Below, in pieces: positions 16,563 through 25,052 of a stretch of DNA of 36,100 bases. The DNA lies in contig NZ_JAECZC010000065.1 in NCBI RefSeq assembly GCF_016056305.1, positions 1 to 36,100 on the forward strand, written 5' to 3'. The position numbers were made by a program, and so were the translations under genes. The DNA is from Amazonocrinis nigriterrae CENA67 (lineage in GTDB: Bacteria > Cyanobacteriota > Cyanobacteriia > Cyanobacteriales > Nostocaceae). Positions within the stretch are counted from its first letter, which is position 1, and the number at the start of each line of letters is the position of its first letter. Under the pieces are notes generated by a model. It was not told where the DNA came from. It made no database searches and saw only the letters and a program-made list of their open reading frames with translations.

Positions 16563-17291
16563 TTATACTTCAAAATTTGCGGAAATTAAGGTTAATGCAA
16601 CTACTGGTGCTGTCACTGCTCGCAGGATACGACGACCGAGAGACACTGGTTGAAATCCGGCCGCGATCGCATTTTCAATTTCTGTTTCTGTCCACCCTCC
16701 TTCTGGGCCAGTAGCAATCACAATGCTTTCTTGTCCTTTGTTTTGCAAGCAATATCTTAAGTGAGGAAAGTTACCACGCCCTTCACAAATATATTGTTGA
16801 CTGTTGACTGATGACTGATGGCTGTTAACTGTTGACAAAGCAGTATTAAAAGCTACAGGTTCTAAAATTGTTGGTACAAAAGCGCGTTCTGATTGTTCAG
16901 CGGCTTCTGCGGCAATACGTCGCCAACGTTCAAGCTTTTGGGGACTGGGATTTAGTAAGGTGCGATCGCTCAAAACTGGCGCAATACAAGCTACACCTAA
17001 TTCCGTACAAGTGCGTACCACTTCATCAAATGCATTGCCTTTGGGTAACGCCACCATCAGAGTAATTGATACATGCAATTCGGTTTCTACTGTCAGTGGT
17101 TGTAAAACTTGCGCTTGTTCTGTTGCTAGCTGTGATAACCACCATTTACCCTTACCATCCATAGCAATAAAGCGATCGCCATCACGCAAGCGCAACACGC
17201 GTACTAGGTAGTGTTGTTGCTCTTTGGTGAGCAAAATTTGCCCTTGTTGGAGTTGGGAGGGTGCGATCGCGATTCTTTGCAATTGAGACAT
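16563..17291 (-). CDS. rsmE: 16S rRNA (uracil-1498-N3)-methyltransferase
   Basis: SPOUT-class methyltransferase that modifies U1498 of 16S rRNA using SAM. The N-terminal PUA-like domain has QQHYLVRVLRLRDGD and FIAMDGKG. The C-terminal knotted domain shows EVVRTCTELGV, ATGPEGGWTETEIE and LGRRILRAVTAPVVAL, all family signatures. The ATG at 17291 is preferred to a TTG two codons earlier; neither has a clear Shine-Dalgarno. Oddity: residues 153-166 (STVNSHQSSVNSQQ in this numbering) are encoded by six heptad-repeat units at 16797-16838. The insert is exactly 42 bp, so the frame is kept. It falls in the variable stretch before the cofactor knot. Confidence 0.94.
   Translation of the reverse strand: MSQLQRIAIAPSQLQQGQILLTKEQQHYLVRVLRLRDGDRFIAMDGKGKWWLSQLATEQAQVLQPLTVETELHVSITLMVALPKGNAFDEVVRTCTELGVACIAPVLSDRTLLNPSPQKLERWRRIAAEAAEQSERAFVPTILEPVAFNTALSTVNSHQSSVNSQQYICEGRGNFPHLRYCLQNKGQESIVIATGPEGGWTETEIENAIAAGFQPVSLGRRILRAVTAPVVALTLISANFEV
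16797..16838. repeat. Heptad tandem repeat inside rsmE
   Basis: Six 7-bp units (TTGACTG twice, ATGACTG, ATGGCTG, TTAACTG, TTGACAA) lying within the rsmE coding sequence. Same STRR class as the intergenic arrays. The total of 42 bp is a multiple of three. Confidence 0.85.
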
Positions 17292-17433
17292 AAGCAAGGG
17301 GAAAGACTATTAAATGTGCGATAAAAACATTAGAATTGAAGAAAATTCCCGTAATTTCTCGTCAGTATCCTGAATAAAGACTAGAAGACAGAAACAACGC
17401 AGGTAATGAGTAGAACTTGAGGAATGATTCTGG

Positions 17434-19008
17434 ATGCACGAGAATAGCCAAATCAGAATTCTGTTTTTCACGGCTGAGCCTAACGATACCGCTAGGCTGC
17501 GTTTACAACAAGAGTTGCGAGATATCGAAGAACAGCTGCGAAGATTTAGGGTGCAAGACAGATTTGTCCTCAAGTTACAATTATCCGCCCGTACTAGGGA
17601 CATTAGCCAAGCAATACTCGATTTTGAACCGCATATTGTTCATTTTTCAGGACATGGCCAGAATACTGGTGAACTTTGCTTTGAAAATGAGTTTGGTACA
17701 ACACAGCCAGTCAAGCCGGAAGTTTTAGCTGCGGTGTTTAGATTAGTAACAGCTTATGTTCATTGTGTAGTGCTGAATGCTTGTTATTCCAATATTCAAG
17801 CCGAAGCTATTGTTCAGCATATACCTTTTGTCATCGGCATGAAAACAGCGATCGGCGATCAAGCGGCGATCGCTTTTGCTGTGGGATTTTACAGGGCGCT
17901 GGGTGCAAATCGTTCCATAGAAGAAGCTTACGAGTTTGGGTGCGTAGAAATTCAACTGCAAGGTATTCCAGAAGAATCAACCCCTGTTCTCCGTAAAAGA
18001 ATAGATCAATCGCCTGCGGCTTTTTATTTACAACGCCCTGCAATTGAAGGGCGTTGTTACGAAGAGATTAAACAGCCTGGTTCTCTGATTCGCATCAAAG
18101 CCCCTAAGAACATGGGGAAAACATGGCTGATGAACAGGATAGTAGCTTATGCCAGAGGAAATGGCTATAAAACAGTTACTTTAAGTTTTAACGTCTTAAC
18201 AGATGGAACAATTTTTCAAGATGTCGAGAAATTCTTTCGTTCTTTCTGTATTGCTGTTGCTAATGAATTAGGGCTACCCAATCAATTAATTGAGACTTGG
18301 GACAATCAAGCGACTTCTATATTTAACAGTACGATGTACTTTCAAAAATACTTGTTAGCAAATATAAATACTCCTTTGGTACTAGCTTTAAATGATGTTG
18401 ATTTAGTTTTTGAAAAACCTGAAATTGCCAATGATTTTTGTAAAATGCTACGAAATTGGCATGACCGGGCAAGGCGCGATGACACAACTAGCATTATTTG
18501 GAAAAAACTGCACTTAATCATTGTCCATTCTACTGAAGTTTATGCCTTTCTTGATATTAATAGTTCACCACTTGCTAATGTAGGTTTAGTAATTGAATTA
18601 CCAGAATTTACTCTTGAGCAGGTACAACGTTTACTAAATTTGCATGGACTAAATTTAGCAACAAATGAAGTTGATCAACTAGTGGATTTATTAGGTGGAC
18701 ACCCTTTGCTACTGCGAATTACTTGTGATTATTTGAGACTTAATGAAATTACCTTGAAAGAATTTCTAGAAGTTGCTCCTACACTAGAGGGGCCGTTTAA
18801 AGGTCATCTACTTGAATATTTAACAATTTTGGAAAATAATCCAGAATTGAACACAGCATTTCGTCAGGTTATTACAGCAGATACACCAATTAAATTATCT
18901 CCAAATATTGCGATGACATTACAACGCTTAGGACTAGTCAAGTTAGAAAGAAATTTGGCTAAACCACGCTGCAATCTCTATCGTCAGTTCTTGCGTTTTT
19001 ATCTTTAA
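17434..19008 (+). CDS. CHAT protease fused to AAA-like NTPase
   Basis: A 524-aa cytoplasmic protein, in two parts. Residues 1 to about 195 are a CHAT domain (caspase-like peptidase): catalytic His74 in IVHFSGHG and Cys117 in VVLNACYS. Both are intact, so it should be an active protease. Residues about 200-524 are an AAA-like (AAA_35/STAND-type) NTPase: Walker A APKNMGKTW (223-231), Walker B LVLALNDVD (315-323), a sensor-like helix (LLGGHPLLLRI) and a C-terminal winged-helix segment. The GKT is kept but the usual first Gly of the P-loop is absent. The next gene starts 19 bp later with a related NTPase, so the two are probably one operon. CHAT-NTPase proteins are often linked to conflict or cell-death systems; here that role is inference. 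Confidence 0.85.
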   Translation: MHENSQIRILFFTAEPNDTARLRLQQELRDIEEQLRRFRVQDRFVLKLQLSARTRDISQAILDFEPHIVHFSGHGQNTGELCFENEFGTTQPVKPEVLAAVFRLVTAYVHCVVLNACYSNIQAEAIVQHIPFVIGMKTAIGDQAAIAFAVGFYRALGANRSIEEAYEFGCVEIQLQGIPEESTPVLRKRIDQSPAAFYLQRPAIEGRCYEEIKQPGSLIRIKAPKNMGKTWLMNRIVAYARGNGYKTVTLSFNVLTDGTIFQDVEKFFRSFCIAVANELGLPNQLIETWDNQATSIFNSTMYFQKYLLANINTPLVLALNDVDLVFEKPEIANDFCKMLRNWHDRARRDDTTSIIWKKLHLIIVHSTEVYAFLDINSSPLANVGLVIELPEFTLEQVQRLLNLHGLNLATNEVDQLVDLLGGHPLLLRITCDYLRLNEITLKEFLEVAPTLEGPFKGHLLEYLTILENNPELNTAFRQVITADTPIKLSPNIAMTLQRLGLVKLERNLAKPRCNLYRQFLRFYL

Positions 19009-19027
19009 ATTATAGAGAAAACTCACC

Positions 19028-21730
19028 ATGATACAACTAAATCAATACTATCAAGTAGGAGGAACTTTAACAGCAGATGACCCTAGCTATGTAGAGCGAG
19101 ATGCTGACAAAGATATTTATGAGCAATTAAGATCTGGAAATTTTTGTTATGTGTTTGATTCTCGGCAGATGGGTAAGTCTAGCTTACAAGTAAGAGTAAG
19201 TAAAAGATTGGAAAATCAAGAATTTAAATGTGCTTTGATTAGCCTAGATGGACTGGGCACTAAAGGAGTCACTCAAGAGCAGTGGTACTATACTTTTATT
19301 AAAGATTTAGCAGAACAATTGGAATTACCAAATGATCGATTAGAATCTTGGTTATTAGAGAGTAAATCCTTAGCTCCTCTGAAACGATTGGATGATTTTT
19401 TTAAAACCCTATTACTATCAGAAACTTATCAAAACATTGTAATTTTCATTGATGAAATCGATACTGTTCTCAGTTTAGATTTTCCTACGGATGATTTTTT
19501 TGCTTTCATCCGCTCTTGCTATAATAGACGTGCAAATAACCCAAATTATAAACGAGTTACTTTTGCATTATTAGGGGTAGCTACACCATCGCAATTAATC
19601 CAAGATAATCAACGCACACCTTTTAATATTGGTAAGGCAATTAAATTAAAGAGTTTTACTTTGGCAGAAATTAGACCTCTTGCGAAAGGATTAGAGAGTA
19701 AAGTAGGTGACTCTAAAATTGCCGAAGATATTTTGCAAGAGGTACTAAAATGGACTGGGGGTCAACCTTTTTTGACTCAAAAAATATGTCAACTTATTGC
19801 TGAGTCTCAAGATGTTATTCCTAGTTATAAGCAAGCTCTAAGTAAGTGGGTAGATGAGATTGTTAAATCCCAGATAATTGAAAATTGGGAAGAGCAAGAT
19901 AATCCACAACATTTCAGGACAATTCGTGACAGGATTATCAATAGTCAACAACCAACGGTTAATTTGCTCAAACTATATCAGAAAATCAGACAACAGCAAG
20001 AATTACCCACTGATGATAGTCCAGAGCAAAGTGAATTAATCTTGTCAGGAATAGTAGTAGAAAATAATCGTAAGCTGAAAATTTATAACCTGATTTATAA
20101 ATTAGTATTTGATAATAACTGGTTGACTGAAATTTTAGCAGATAAAAAACCTTATGAAGAAGAATTACTAGGATGGAAATTAAATAAAAATAAGTATTGG
20201 TTATTGCGAGGTCGAAAATTAAAAACAGCAAGAGAATGGAGTCACGACAAAATATTAACAATCGAAGATTATCAATTTTTCAATAAAAGCCAAGAATTAG
20301 AACTTCAAATAACAAAGCGTAATCAACGTGTAATTTTATTAATTTATACCATTCTATTAATGGGATTTGCGATTACAGGTGGCTCGTTATCAACTAGAAA
20401 AATTCAATCATTCTTCTTTCCATACGTATTAAAGCCAGAACTATTTAGCCAAGGAGAACGTACTTTTTTTCTAGGAAATGGAAATTTATATCAACGCTAC
20501 GGTGTTGAGGCTTTTCAAAAAGGTGATTATTCAAAAGCAGTTGAACAATTTCAAAGAGCAAAAAATGTTAATAAAAACGATCCAGAAGCACTGATTTATT
20601 ACAACAATGCCAAAGCACATAAAAGTGGTAATTATTTAACTTTGGCAGTTGCTGTATCTATAAATCCTAGAAGAGAACAGGCTACAGACATCTTGAAAGG
20701 AGTCGCACAAGCGCAGGACGAGTTTAATAAAAAAGGTGGATTCAAAGGGGAATTATTGAATATTATAATTACCGATGATAATAACGAGCAAAGCCAAGCT
20801 CAAACAGTTGCACAGGAATTGACTAGAGATGCAAAAGTTTTAGGAGTAATCGGACACAATGGCAGTTCAGTTAGTCAAGCTGCACTTGTGAAGTATGAAA
20901 GTGCTGGTTTAGCAATGATATCTGCTACTAGCACCAGTACTAAATTAAAAAATAAAGTATTTTTTAGAACAGTTCCTTCTGATGCAAAAGCTGGTGAGAA
21001 ATTAGCTAGTTATGCTTTAAAAAATGGCATTAAGCAAGTGGTTATTTTTTATAATGATAAAGATATATATAGTGAAAGTTTAAGGCAAGCATTTACAAAA
21101 AAATTTGAAAATCAAGGTGGAAAAATTGTCAGAACTAAAAATTTAGCAGATCCAAAGTTAGATGCATCTTATGAAGTGTATCTCAGTGTAGTTCAAGATG
21201 AAGCCAATGCGGCTGTTTTTTTTCCAAATATAGAGCTAATTTCTACTGTAATTAACATGGCTCGCGCTCGTGAACAACAAAAAATTCCAAAATATTTAGG
21301 AAGAAATCTCCAGTTGTTGGGAGGCGATGCTTTGTATGGTGTAGATACTTTAAAACAGGGTGACAAGGATCTTGAAGGCTTAGTTCTGGCTATTCCTTGG
21401 TTTCCTGAAGAATCTTATTCAAAAAAATTTGCCGAGAGAGCCTGTAACCAATGGGGACAGGGAATTAGTTGGCGCACTGCTGCTAGTTACGATGCAACTA
21501 TGGCTTTTATTGAAGCTATTTCACAGTCAAAAAATCCTTCTCGACAAAGTGTACTGCAAAAGCTGAAGTCAATTACACTGCCAGCTAATAAAACTTCAGG
21601 AGATGCACTTGCTTTTCAAGATGGTGAGCCGCGTAATAAAACGGGAGTCCTCGTTAAAGTCGTTCGTGATAGTGGTGATAAGTGCAGTGATAGCGAAGGG
21701 AAGAGATTTCATTTTGAAAAAGTTGATTAA
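19028..21730 (+). CDS. AAA-like NTPase, TM helix, TPR and periplasmic-binding (LivJ-like) domain fusion
   Basis: A 900-aa membrane protein with four visible parts. First, an AAA-like NTPase at about 10-370, with Walker A SRQMGKSSL (45-53) and Walker B IVIFIDEID (137-145). Second, a single membrane helix at about 435-454, preceded by KRNQR, which puts the NTPase in the cytoplasm. Third, a TPR-like unit at about 485-526 (YGVEAFQKGDYSKAVEQFQRA). Fourth, a type I periplasmic-binding domain at about 536-880 of the branched-chain amino-acid receptor type (AVAVSINPRREQATDILKGVAQAQDEFN; VLGVIGHNGSSVSQAALVKYESAGLAMISATST). The outside domain would bind a small ligand and signal to the NTPase inside. 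No transporter permease is nearby, so transport is unlikely. A short AT-rich leader (ACTCACC) precedes the ATG. No HIP1 site occurs in this gene. Confidence 0.85.
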   Translation: MIQLNQYYQVGGTLTADDPSYVERDADKDIYEQLRSGNFCYVFDSRQMGKSSLQVRVSKRLENQEFKCALISLDGLGTKGVTQEQWYYTFIKDLAEQLELPNDRLESWLLESKSLAPLKRLDDFFKTLLLSETYQNIVIFIDEIDTVLSLDFPTDDFFAFIRSCYNRRANNPNYKRVTFALLGVATPSQLIQDNQRTPFNIGKAIKLKSFTLAEIRPLAKGLESKVGDSKIAEDILQEVLKWTGGQPFLTQKICQLIAESQDVIPSYKQALSKWVDEIVKSQIIENWEEQDNPQHFRTIRDRIINSQQPTVNLLKLYQKIRQQQELPTDDSPEQSELILSGIVVENNRKLKIYNLIYKLVFDNNWLTEILADKKPYEEELLGWKLNKNKYWLLRGRKLKTAREWSHDKILTIEDYQFFNKSQELELQITKRNQRVILLIYTILLMGFAITGGSLSTRKIQSFFFPYVLKPELFSQGERTFFLGNGNLYQRYGVEAFQKGDYSKAVEQFQRAKNVNKNDPEALIYYNNAKAHKSGNYLTLAVAVSINPRREQATDILKGVAQAQDEFNKKGGFKGELLNIIITDDNNEQSQAQTVAQELTRDAKVLGVIGHNGSSVSQAALVKYESAGLAMISATSTSTKLKNKVFFRTVPSDAKAGEKLASYALKNGIKQVVIFYNDKDIYSESLRQAFTKKFENQGGKIVRTKNLADPKLDASYEVYLSVVQDEANAAVFFPNIELISTVINMARAREQQKIPKYLGRNLQLLGGDALYGVDTLKQGDKDLEGLVLAIPWFPEESYSKKFAERACNQWGQGISWRTAASYDATMAFIEAISQSKNPSRQSVLQKLKSITLPANKTSGDALAFQDGEPRNKTGVLVKVVRDSGDKCSDSEGKRFHFEKVD

Positions 21731-21740
21731 TACTAATATC

Positions 21741-21893
21741 ACGTGAGTTCGATGAACCTCTCCCCAACCCCTCTCCGACGCGGAGAGGGGCTTTGAAATT
21801 TTAGATAAAGAACGAAAAATTAAGGTTTTTAAGCCTCTCCCCTAAAAGGAGAGAGGTTTGGAGAGGGGTCTTTTAAATCTGTCGAACTCACGT
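21741..21893. mobile_element. Miniature inverted-repeat element A with 7-bp target duplication
   Basis: 153 bp, no coding capacity. Terminal inverted repeats ACGTGAGTTCGA and TCGAACTCACGT are perfect over 12 bp. TAATATC occurs on both sides (21734-21740 and 21894-21900), consistent with target-site duplication. The interior has CCTCTCC/GGAGAGG hairpins. The right-hand duplication is also the left tip of element B. Confidence 0.75.
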
Positions 21894-22032
21894 TAATATC
21901 ATGTCCGGTTAATTAGTTATAATTGCCAAAGTCATTAAACCCCTCCCCGTTCACGGGGAGGGGAAACAAAGCTTAGCTTTGGTGGGGTGGGGTTCTCAGA
22001 GTTTAATAAGTAATCAAGCGGACATAATATTA
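21894..22032. mobile_element. Miniature inverted-repeat element B
   Basis: About 139 bp. The terminal repeats match at 22 of 26 positions (TAATATCATGTCCGGTTAAT at the left; AATCAAGCGGACATAATATTA at the right, inverted). The core pairs CCCCTCCCCGT with ACGGGGAGGGG (one mismatch) and repeats the GGTGGGGTGGGG run of the copy at 14109-14222. Non-coding; needs a transposase elsewhere. Confidence 0.75.
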
Positions 22033-22091
22033 CTTGAAAGTATTGGAATAGCATTGTGGAAAAGGCTTTAATCCAAAATCCAAAATTACTA

Positions 22092-24062
22092 TTAGTCCAT
22101 TTTCAAGTAAATTCTGAGTGCTTCATTCACCAATTCACTCATGGGTTTATTTTGGCTACCAGCAGTTTCCTTCAACTTGTTGTAAACATCATCGTGAATG
22201 CTGATGCGATGCCGTCCTCTACTAGGAGCAGTAATTATTTTAGCTACCAAAGCCGTTACCTGAGCTTGAGTATCTTCGGTAATTTCTGGCGTAGCTTCCG
22301 GTACGTAGTTCCCAGCAAATTCACGGATGGCATCAAACCCAACGCGATCGCAAAAATCGCCAAAACTTTCGCCTGATTGCTTTGATTTCTGAAAGTAGAC
22401 AAAAATCGGCTCTAGAAAGCTTTCTATGTCATTATGATGCAGGCGCTCAGTGTAAGGTTGTGCTAGTCTTGTCTGGTCTGGCGAACCCCCTAACCACAAT
22501 TGATAAGTGTCTGGAGCGCTACCCACAAACCCCAATTCCGCCATGTAAGGACGAGCGCAGCCGTTAGGGCAACCTGTCATCCTTACCACAAAATGTTCAT
22601 CTTGTAAACCCAGTTTATCCAATAAACTGCGAATTCTTTCTAAAATACCAGGTATTGCCCGTTCTGATTCAGTAATTGCCAAGCCACAAGTAGGCAAAGC
22701 AGGACAAGCCATGGCGTACCTTACCAAAGGTTCGATTTGACCTGGGTCAGAGACAACGCCACGCTGGTTGAGAATTTCTTGAATGGCTTGTTTGTTGTTT
22801 GGTTCGATGTCACAGAAAATCAGGTTTTGGTGAGGTGTCAAGCGAATTGGTAAATTGAATTGCTCAACAATTTCCCGCAAGGCTGTTTTCAGTTGAAACG
22901 AACCTTCATCCTTGACGCGACCATTGTCAATGGAAATGCCTAAGAACAGTTTGCCATCGCCTTGTTCGTGCCAACCCAAGAAGTCTTGATATTTAAATTC
23001 TGGGAGTTCTTGGAAAGGTGCAACTGGTTTGCCAAAATATTCTTCAACTTTGGCGCGGAACTTATCGACACCCCAATCGTTGATTAAATATTTTAATCTG
23101 GCATGACGGCGGTCAGTGCGATCGCCGTAATCTCTTTGAGTGGCAACAATGGCTTTCACTAAGTCGTAAACATCATCCTTTGCCACATAGCAAATGGCAT
23201 CAGCTAATCTAGCAAAGGTTTCTTCTTTACCGTGTGTTCTGCCTAAACCGCCACCGGCGAAAACGTTAAATCCTTCTAACTGACCTGACTCGTTGGTAAT
23301 TATCACCAAGCTAAGGTCTTGGGAATACAAATCAACCGAATTATCCCCTGGCACCGTCACGCAAACTTTGAACTTGCGGGGCATATAGTGAGTGCCATAA
23401 ATTGGTTCTTCGGTGTCATGAATGATTGTGCCATTGCCATTGCGCTGTCTTGCGGCTTTCACCTCTGGGCTTTCTTCAGCACTAATAGCCTTTTCACCGT
23501 CTAGCCAAATTTCGTAGTAAGCGCCTGTTTGCGGTGACAGCAAGTCAGCGATGTTCTGGGCATACTCCCAGGCATACTCATAATCTGGGCGATTCTTAAA
23601 AGGAACCGGTGGGGCCATGACGTTGCGGTTGATATCACCACAAGCACCCAATGTGGAACCTAGATTTTTAACAATGGTGGCAATTGCTGTTTTGAGATTC
23701 TTTTTTAAAATTCCGTGCAATTGAAACCCTTGACGCGTGGTTGCACGCAAAGTGTGATTACCATATTCATCAGCCAGCTTATCCAAAGCTAGGTATAACT
23801 GCGGCGGTACGAAGCCACCCGGATTTTTTGTCCGCAGCATGAACTGATAATCTTTCTCCTGTCCCTTAACACGATTGTCGCGGTTATCTTGTTGGTAGGA
23901 GCCATGAAACTTGAGAATCTGCACCGCATCTTCGCTAAAGTGAGTAGTATCCTCAAGGATTTGTGTTGCTACAGGTTCACGCAAAAAATTACTATTTTCC
24001 TTGAGTCCTTCTACTTTAGAAGGCTTACGGTTGGCGATTGGAGGAGGAGCAGATTTAACCAT
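22092..24062 (-). CDS. sir: Ferredoxin-dependent sulfite reductase with RHH-like C-terminal tail
   Basis: Reduces sulfite to sulfide with six electrons from ferredoxin, in assimilatory sulfur metabolism. At 656 aa it has the twin-repeat layout of the sulfite/nitrite reductase family. The 4Fe-4S/sirohaem ligands are C453 and C459 (CPALPTC) and C498 and C502 (GCPNGC). The motif [11 protein letters not shown] (142-152) and [15 protein letters not shown] (265-279) also match sulfite rather than nitrite reductase. Residues about 617-654 ([19 protein letters not shown] ... [13 protein letters not shown]) read like a ribbon-helix-helix DNA-binding unit fused to the enzyme. Start: ATG at 24062, after a structured leader. 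It is transcribed alone; no other sulfur gene is adjacent. Confidence 0.94.
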   Translation of the reverse strand: MVKSAPPPIANRKPSKVEGLKENSNFLREPVATQILEDTTHFSEDAVQILKFHGSYQQDNRDNRVKGQEKDYQFMLRTKNPGGFVPPQLYLALDKLADEYGNHTLRATTRQGFQLHGILKKNLKTAIATIVKNLGSTLGACGDINRNVMAPPVPFKNRPDYEYAWEYAQNIADLLSPQTGAYYEIWLDGEKAISAEESPEVKAARQRNGNGTIIHDTEEPIYGTHYMPRKFKVCVTVPGDNSVDLYSQDLSLVIITNESGQLEGFNVFAGGGLGRTHGKEETFARLADAICYVAKDDVYDLVKAIVATQRDYGDRTDRRHARLKYLINDWGVDKFRAKVEEYFGKPVAPFQELPEFKYQDFLGWHEQGDGKLFLGISIDNGRVKDEGSFQLKTALREIVEQFNLPIRLTPHQNLIFCDIEPNNKQAIQEILNQRGVVSDPGQIEPLVRYAMACPALPTCGLAITESERAIPGILERIRSLLDKLGLQDEHFVVRMTGCPNGCARPYMAELGFVGSAPDTYQLWLGGSPDQTRLAQPYTERLHHNDIESFLEPIFVYFQKSKQSGESFGDFCDRVGFDAIREFAGNYVPEATPEITEDTQAQVTALVAKIITAPSRGRHRISIHDDVYNKLKETAGSQNKPMSELVNEALRIYLKMD

Positions 24063-24084
24063 TAGAGTTGTATAGTATTCTCAA

Positions 24085-24155
24085 TAAAGCATCGGTAGAC
24101 GCCGAAGCACCCTTTCGGCTGGTTGTTTCCCGGTAATCCGGTCGGAGATATGAGG
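24085..24155 (-). promoter_or_regulatory. Structured 5' leader of sir, candidate cis-regulatory RNA
   Basis: On the minus strand, between about 25 and 95 bases before the sir ATG, two hairpins occur in tandem: CCGG-ATTA-CCGG (24130-24141) and GCCGAA-AGGGTGC-TTCGGC (24101-24119), joined by GAAACAACCA. CTCATAT upstream and TATTGAG downstream could close the element. The density of pairing is unusual for this genome. I do not recognise a named riboswitch. Confidence 0.45.
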
Positions 24156-24176
24156 AATATTTTAATTTTAACATGG

Positions 24177-24227
24177 CAAAAAGCAGGCTTTGTCAGTGAT
24201 GTAACACTTAACAAAACCAGCTTTTTG
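24177..24227. repeat. Imperfect inverted repeat upstream of sir
   Basis: CAAAAAGCAGGCTTTGT and ACAAAACCAGCTTTTTG match as inverted repeats at 15 of 17 positions, around a 17-bp loop. Its role is unknown; it lies in the sir promoter region. Confidence 0.5.
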
Positions 24228-24333
24228 TAGTAATGAGTGCTAAGTCCTAAGTGCTGAGTCCTGAATAAACAGTATAGAATAACTTAGGACTTATGGCTTT
24301 TATGAGAACTCGAAAAAATAAATTATCCCAGTT

Positions 24334-24354
24334 GATGACTGATGACTGATGACT
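24334..24354. repeat. Heptad tandem repeat (GATGACT)3
   Basis: Three perfect 7-bp units of the STRR class, in the spacer between divergently and convergently placed genes. Confidence 0.7.
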
Positions 24355-24432
24355 GGGAACAGTAGGTAAAGCCCATCTCAATTGCATAATTACTCATGTT
24401 CGCTTAGCCTCTCTGTCACGAGAAGGTTAATG

Positions 24433-24472
24433 ACCGATGACAGATGACAGTTATCAGTCATCTGTCATCGGT
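24433..24472 (-). terminator. Long hairpin after the outer-membrane protein gene
   Basis: ACCGATGACAGATGACAG and its near-complement (16 of 18 paired) around a TTAT loop, about 45 bp past the stop of the gene ending at 24516. Built from heptad-like GATGACA units. There is no T-run, so the terminator role is suggested by position and stem strength. Confidence 0.45.
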
Positions 24473-24515
24473 TAACACAATTCGATATGCAACCTCAAAA
24501 GTTAAACCACTTAAA

Positions 24516-25052
24516 CTATTTAAAGCGATAACCAAGGCCGCCATTGATGGTGACAGCCGAAGCAGGGCTATTTTGATAGGCACGAAGTCCTACTTTAGCA
24601 TTGGTGTAAATGAGAAAGTTTTTAGCAACTTCTGACTCAACACCAGCACCAACCACTACAGCATCTCTGTTGCCAATGGGACTTGGTGAACCATCTTTAT
24701 CGAGAAAAGAATAACCACCAGTTACAAAGGCGTTAGTTCTATTAGCAATTGGTACGTCTAGAGAAACTTCTGGAATAACAGCACTCGTCTTATCATTCCA
24801 AATCACGTTACCACGTGCTGAAAATGGTGTATTTCCTAATTTTACGCGACCTGTAAGATTACCACCAAAGTTAGCTGCATCGTTGTTTAGTCCACCATTG
24901 GTAACACCAGCTGCAACACCAGCACCAATATAACTAGCATCAGTACCCTTTTTTGTTTCTGCGCTAGCTTGACCAGCACTAAAAATAAAAGGCGCAATAA
25001 CTAATGAGGACAATGCAGAGATTGTCACAAAAGACTTGAGTAATTTCTTCAT
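24516..25052 (-). CDS. Small outer-membrane beta-barrel protein
   Basis: A 178-aa exported protein. The signal peptide runs to about residue 31 (MKKLLKSFVTISALSSLVI ... SAGQASAE, AXA-type cleavage). The mature part alternates polar and hydrophobic residues in about eight strands (YIGAGVAAGVT, NLTGRVKLG, FSARGNVIW, NAFVTGGYSFL, AVVVGAGVESEV, FLIYTNAKVGL, ITINGGLGYRFK) and ends in a Phe-Lys. This is the pattern of small OmpA/OmpW-like barrels in the porin-like family common in cyanobacteria. The ligand or function cannot be told. It is flanked by long AT-rich regulatory regions and appears monocistronic. Confidence 0.8.
   Translation of the reverse strand: MKKLLKSFVTISALSSLVIAPFIFSAGQASAETKKGTDASYIGAGVAAGVTNGGLNNDAANFGGNLTGRVKLGNTPFSARGNVIWNDKTSAVIPEVSLDVPIANRTNAFVTGGYSFLDKDGSPSPIGNRDAVVVGAGVESEVAKNFLIYTNAKVGLRAYQNSPASAVTINGGLGYRFK

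Noticed and set aside
16797-16838. Possible CRISPR-like array
   Set aside because: Contiguous 7-bp units with no spacers; the same is true of all other heptad arrays. No cas genes in the window.
17434-19008. CHAT protein as the protease partner of a type III-E CRISPR effector
   Set aside because: No Cas7-11-like gene, CRISPR array or TPR-CHAT layout is present; here CHAT is fused to an NTPase.
20500-21730. Binding-protein part of the 900-aa protein as a component of an ABC amino-acid importer
   Set aside because: It is fused to a cytoplasmic NTPase through one membrane helix, and no permease or ABC ATPase genes are adjacent.
17880-22340. HIP1-free stretch as proof of horizontal transfer of the CHAT/NTPase locus
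   Set aside because: A similar HIP1-free stretch of about 5 kb covers serS and other core genes at the window start, so absence alone is not informative.
24085-24155. sir leader as a SAM or cobalamin riboswitch
   Set aside because: Only short fragments match; the ordered conserved core of neither family is present, so it is kept as an unnamed candidate.
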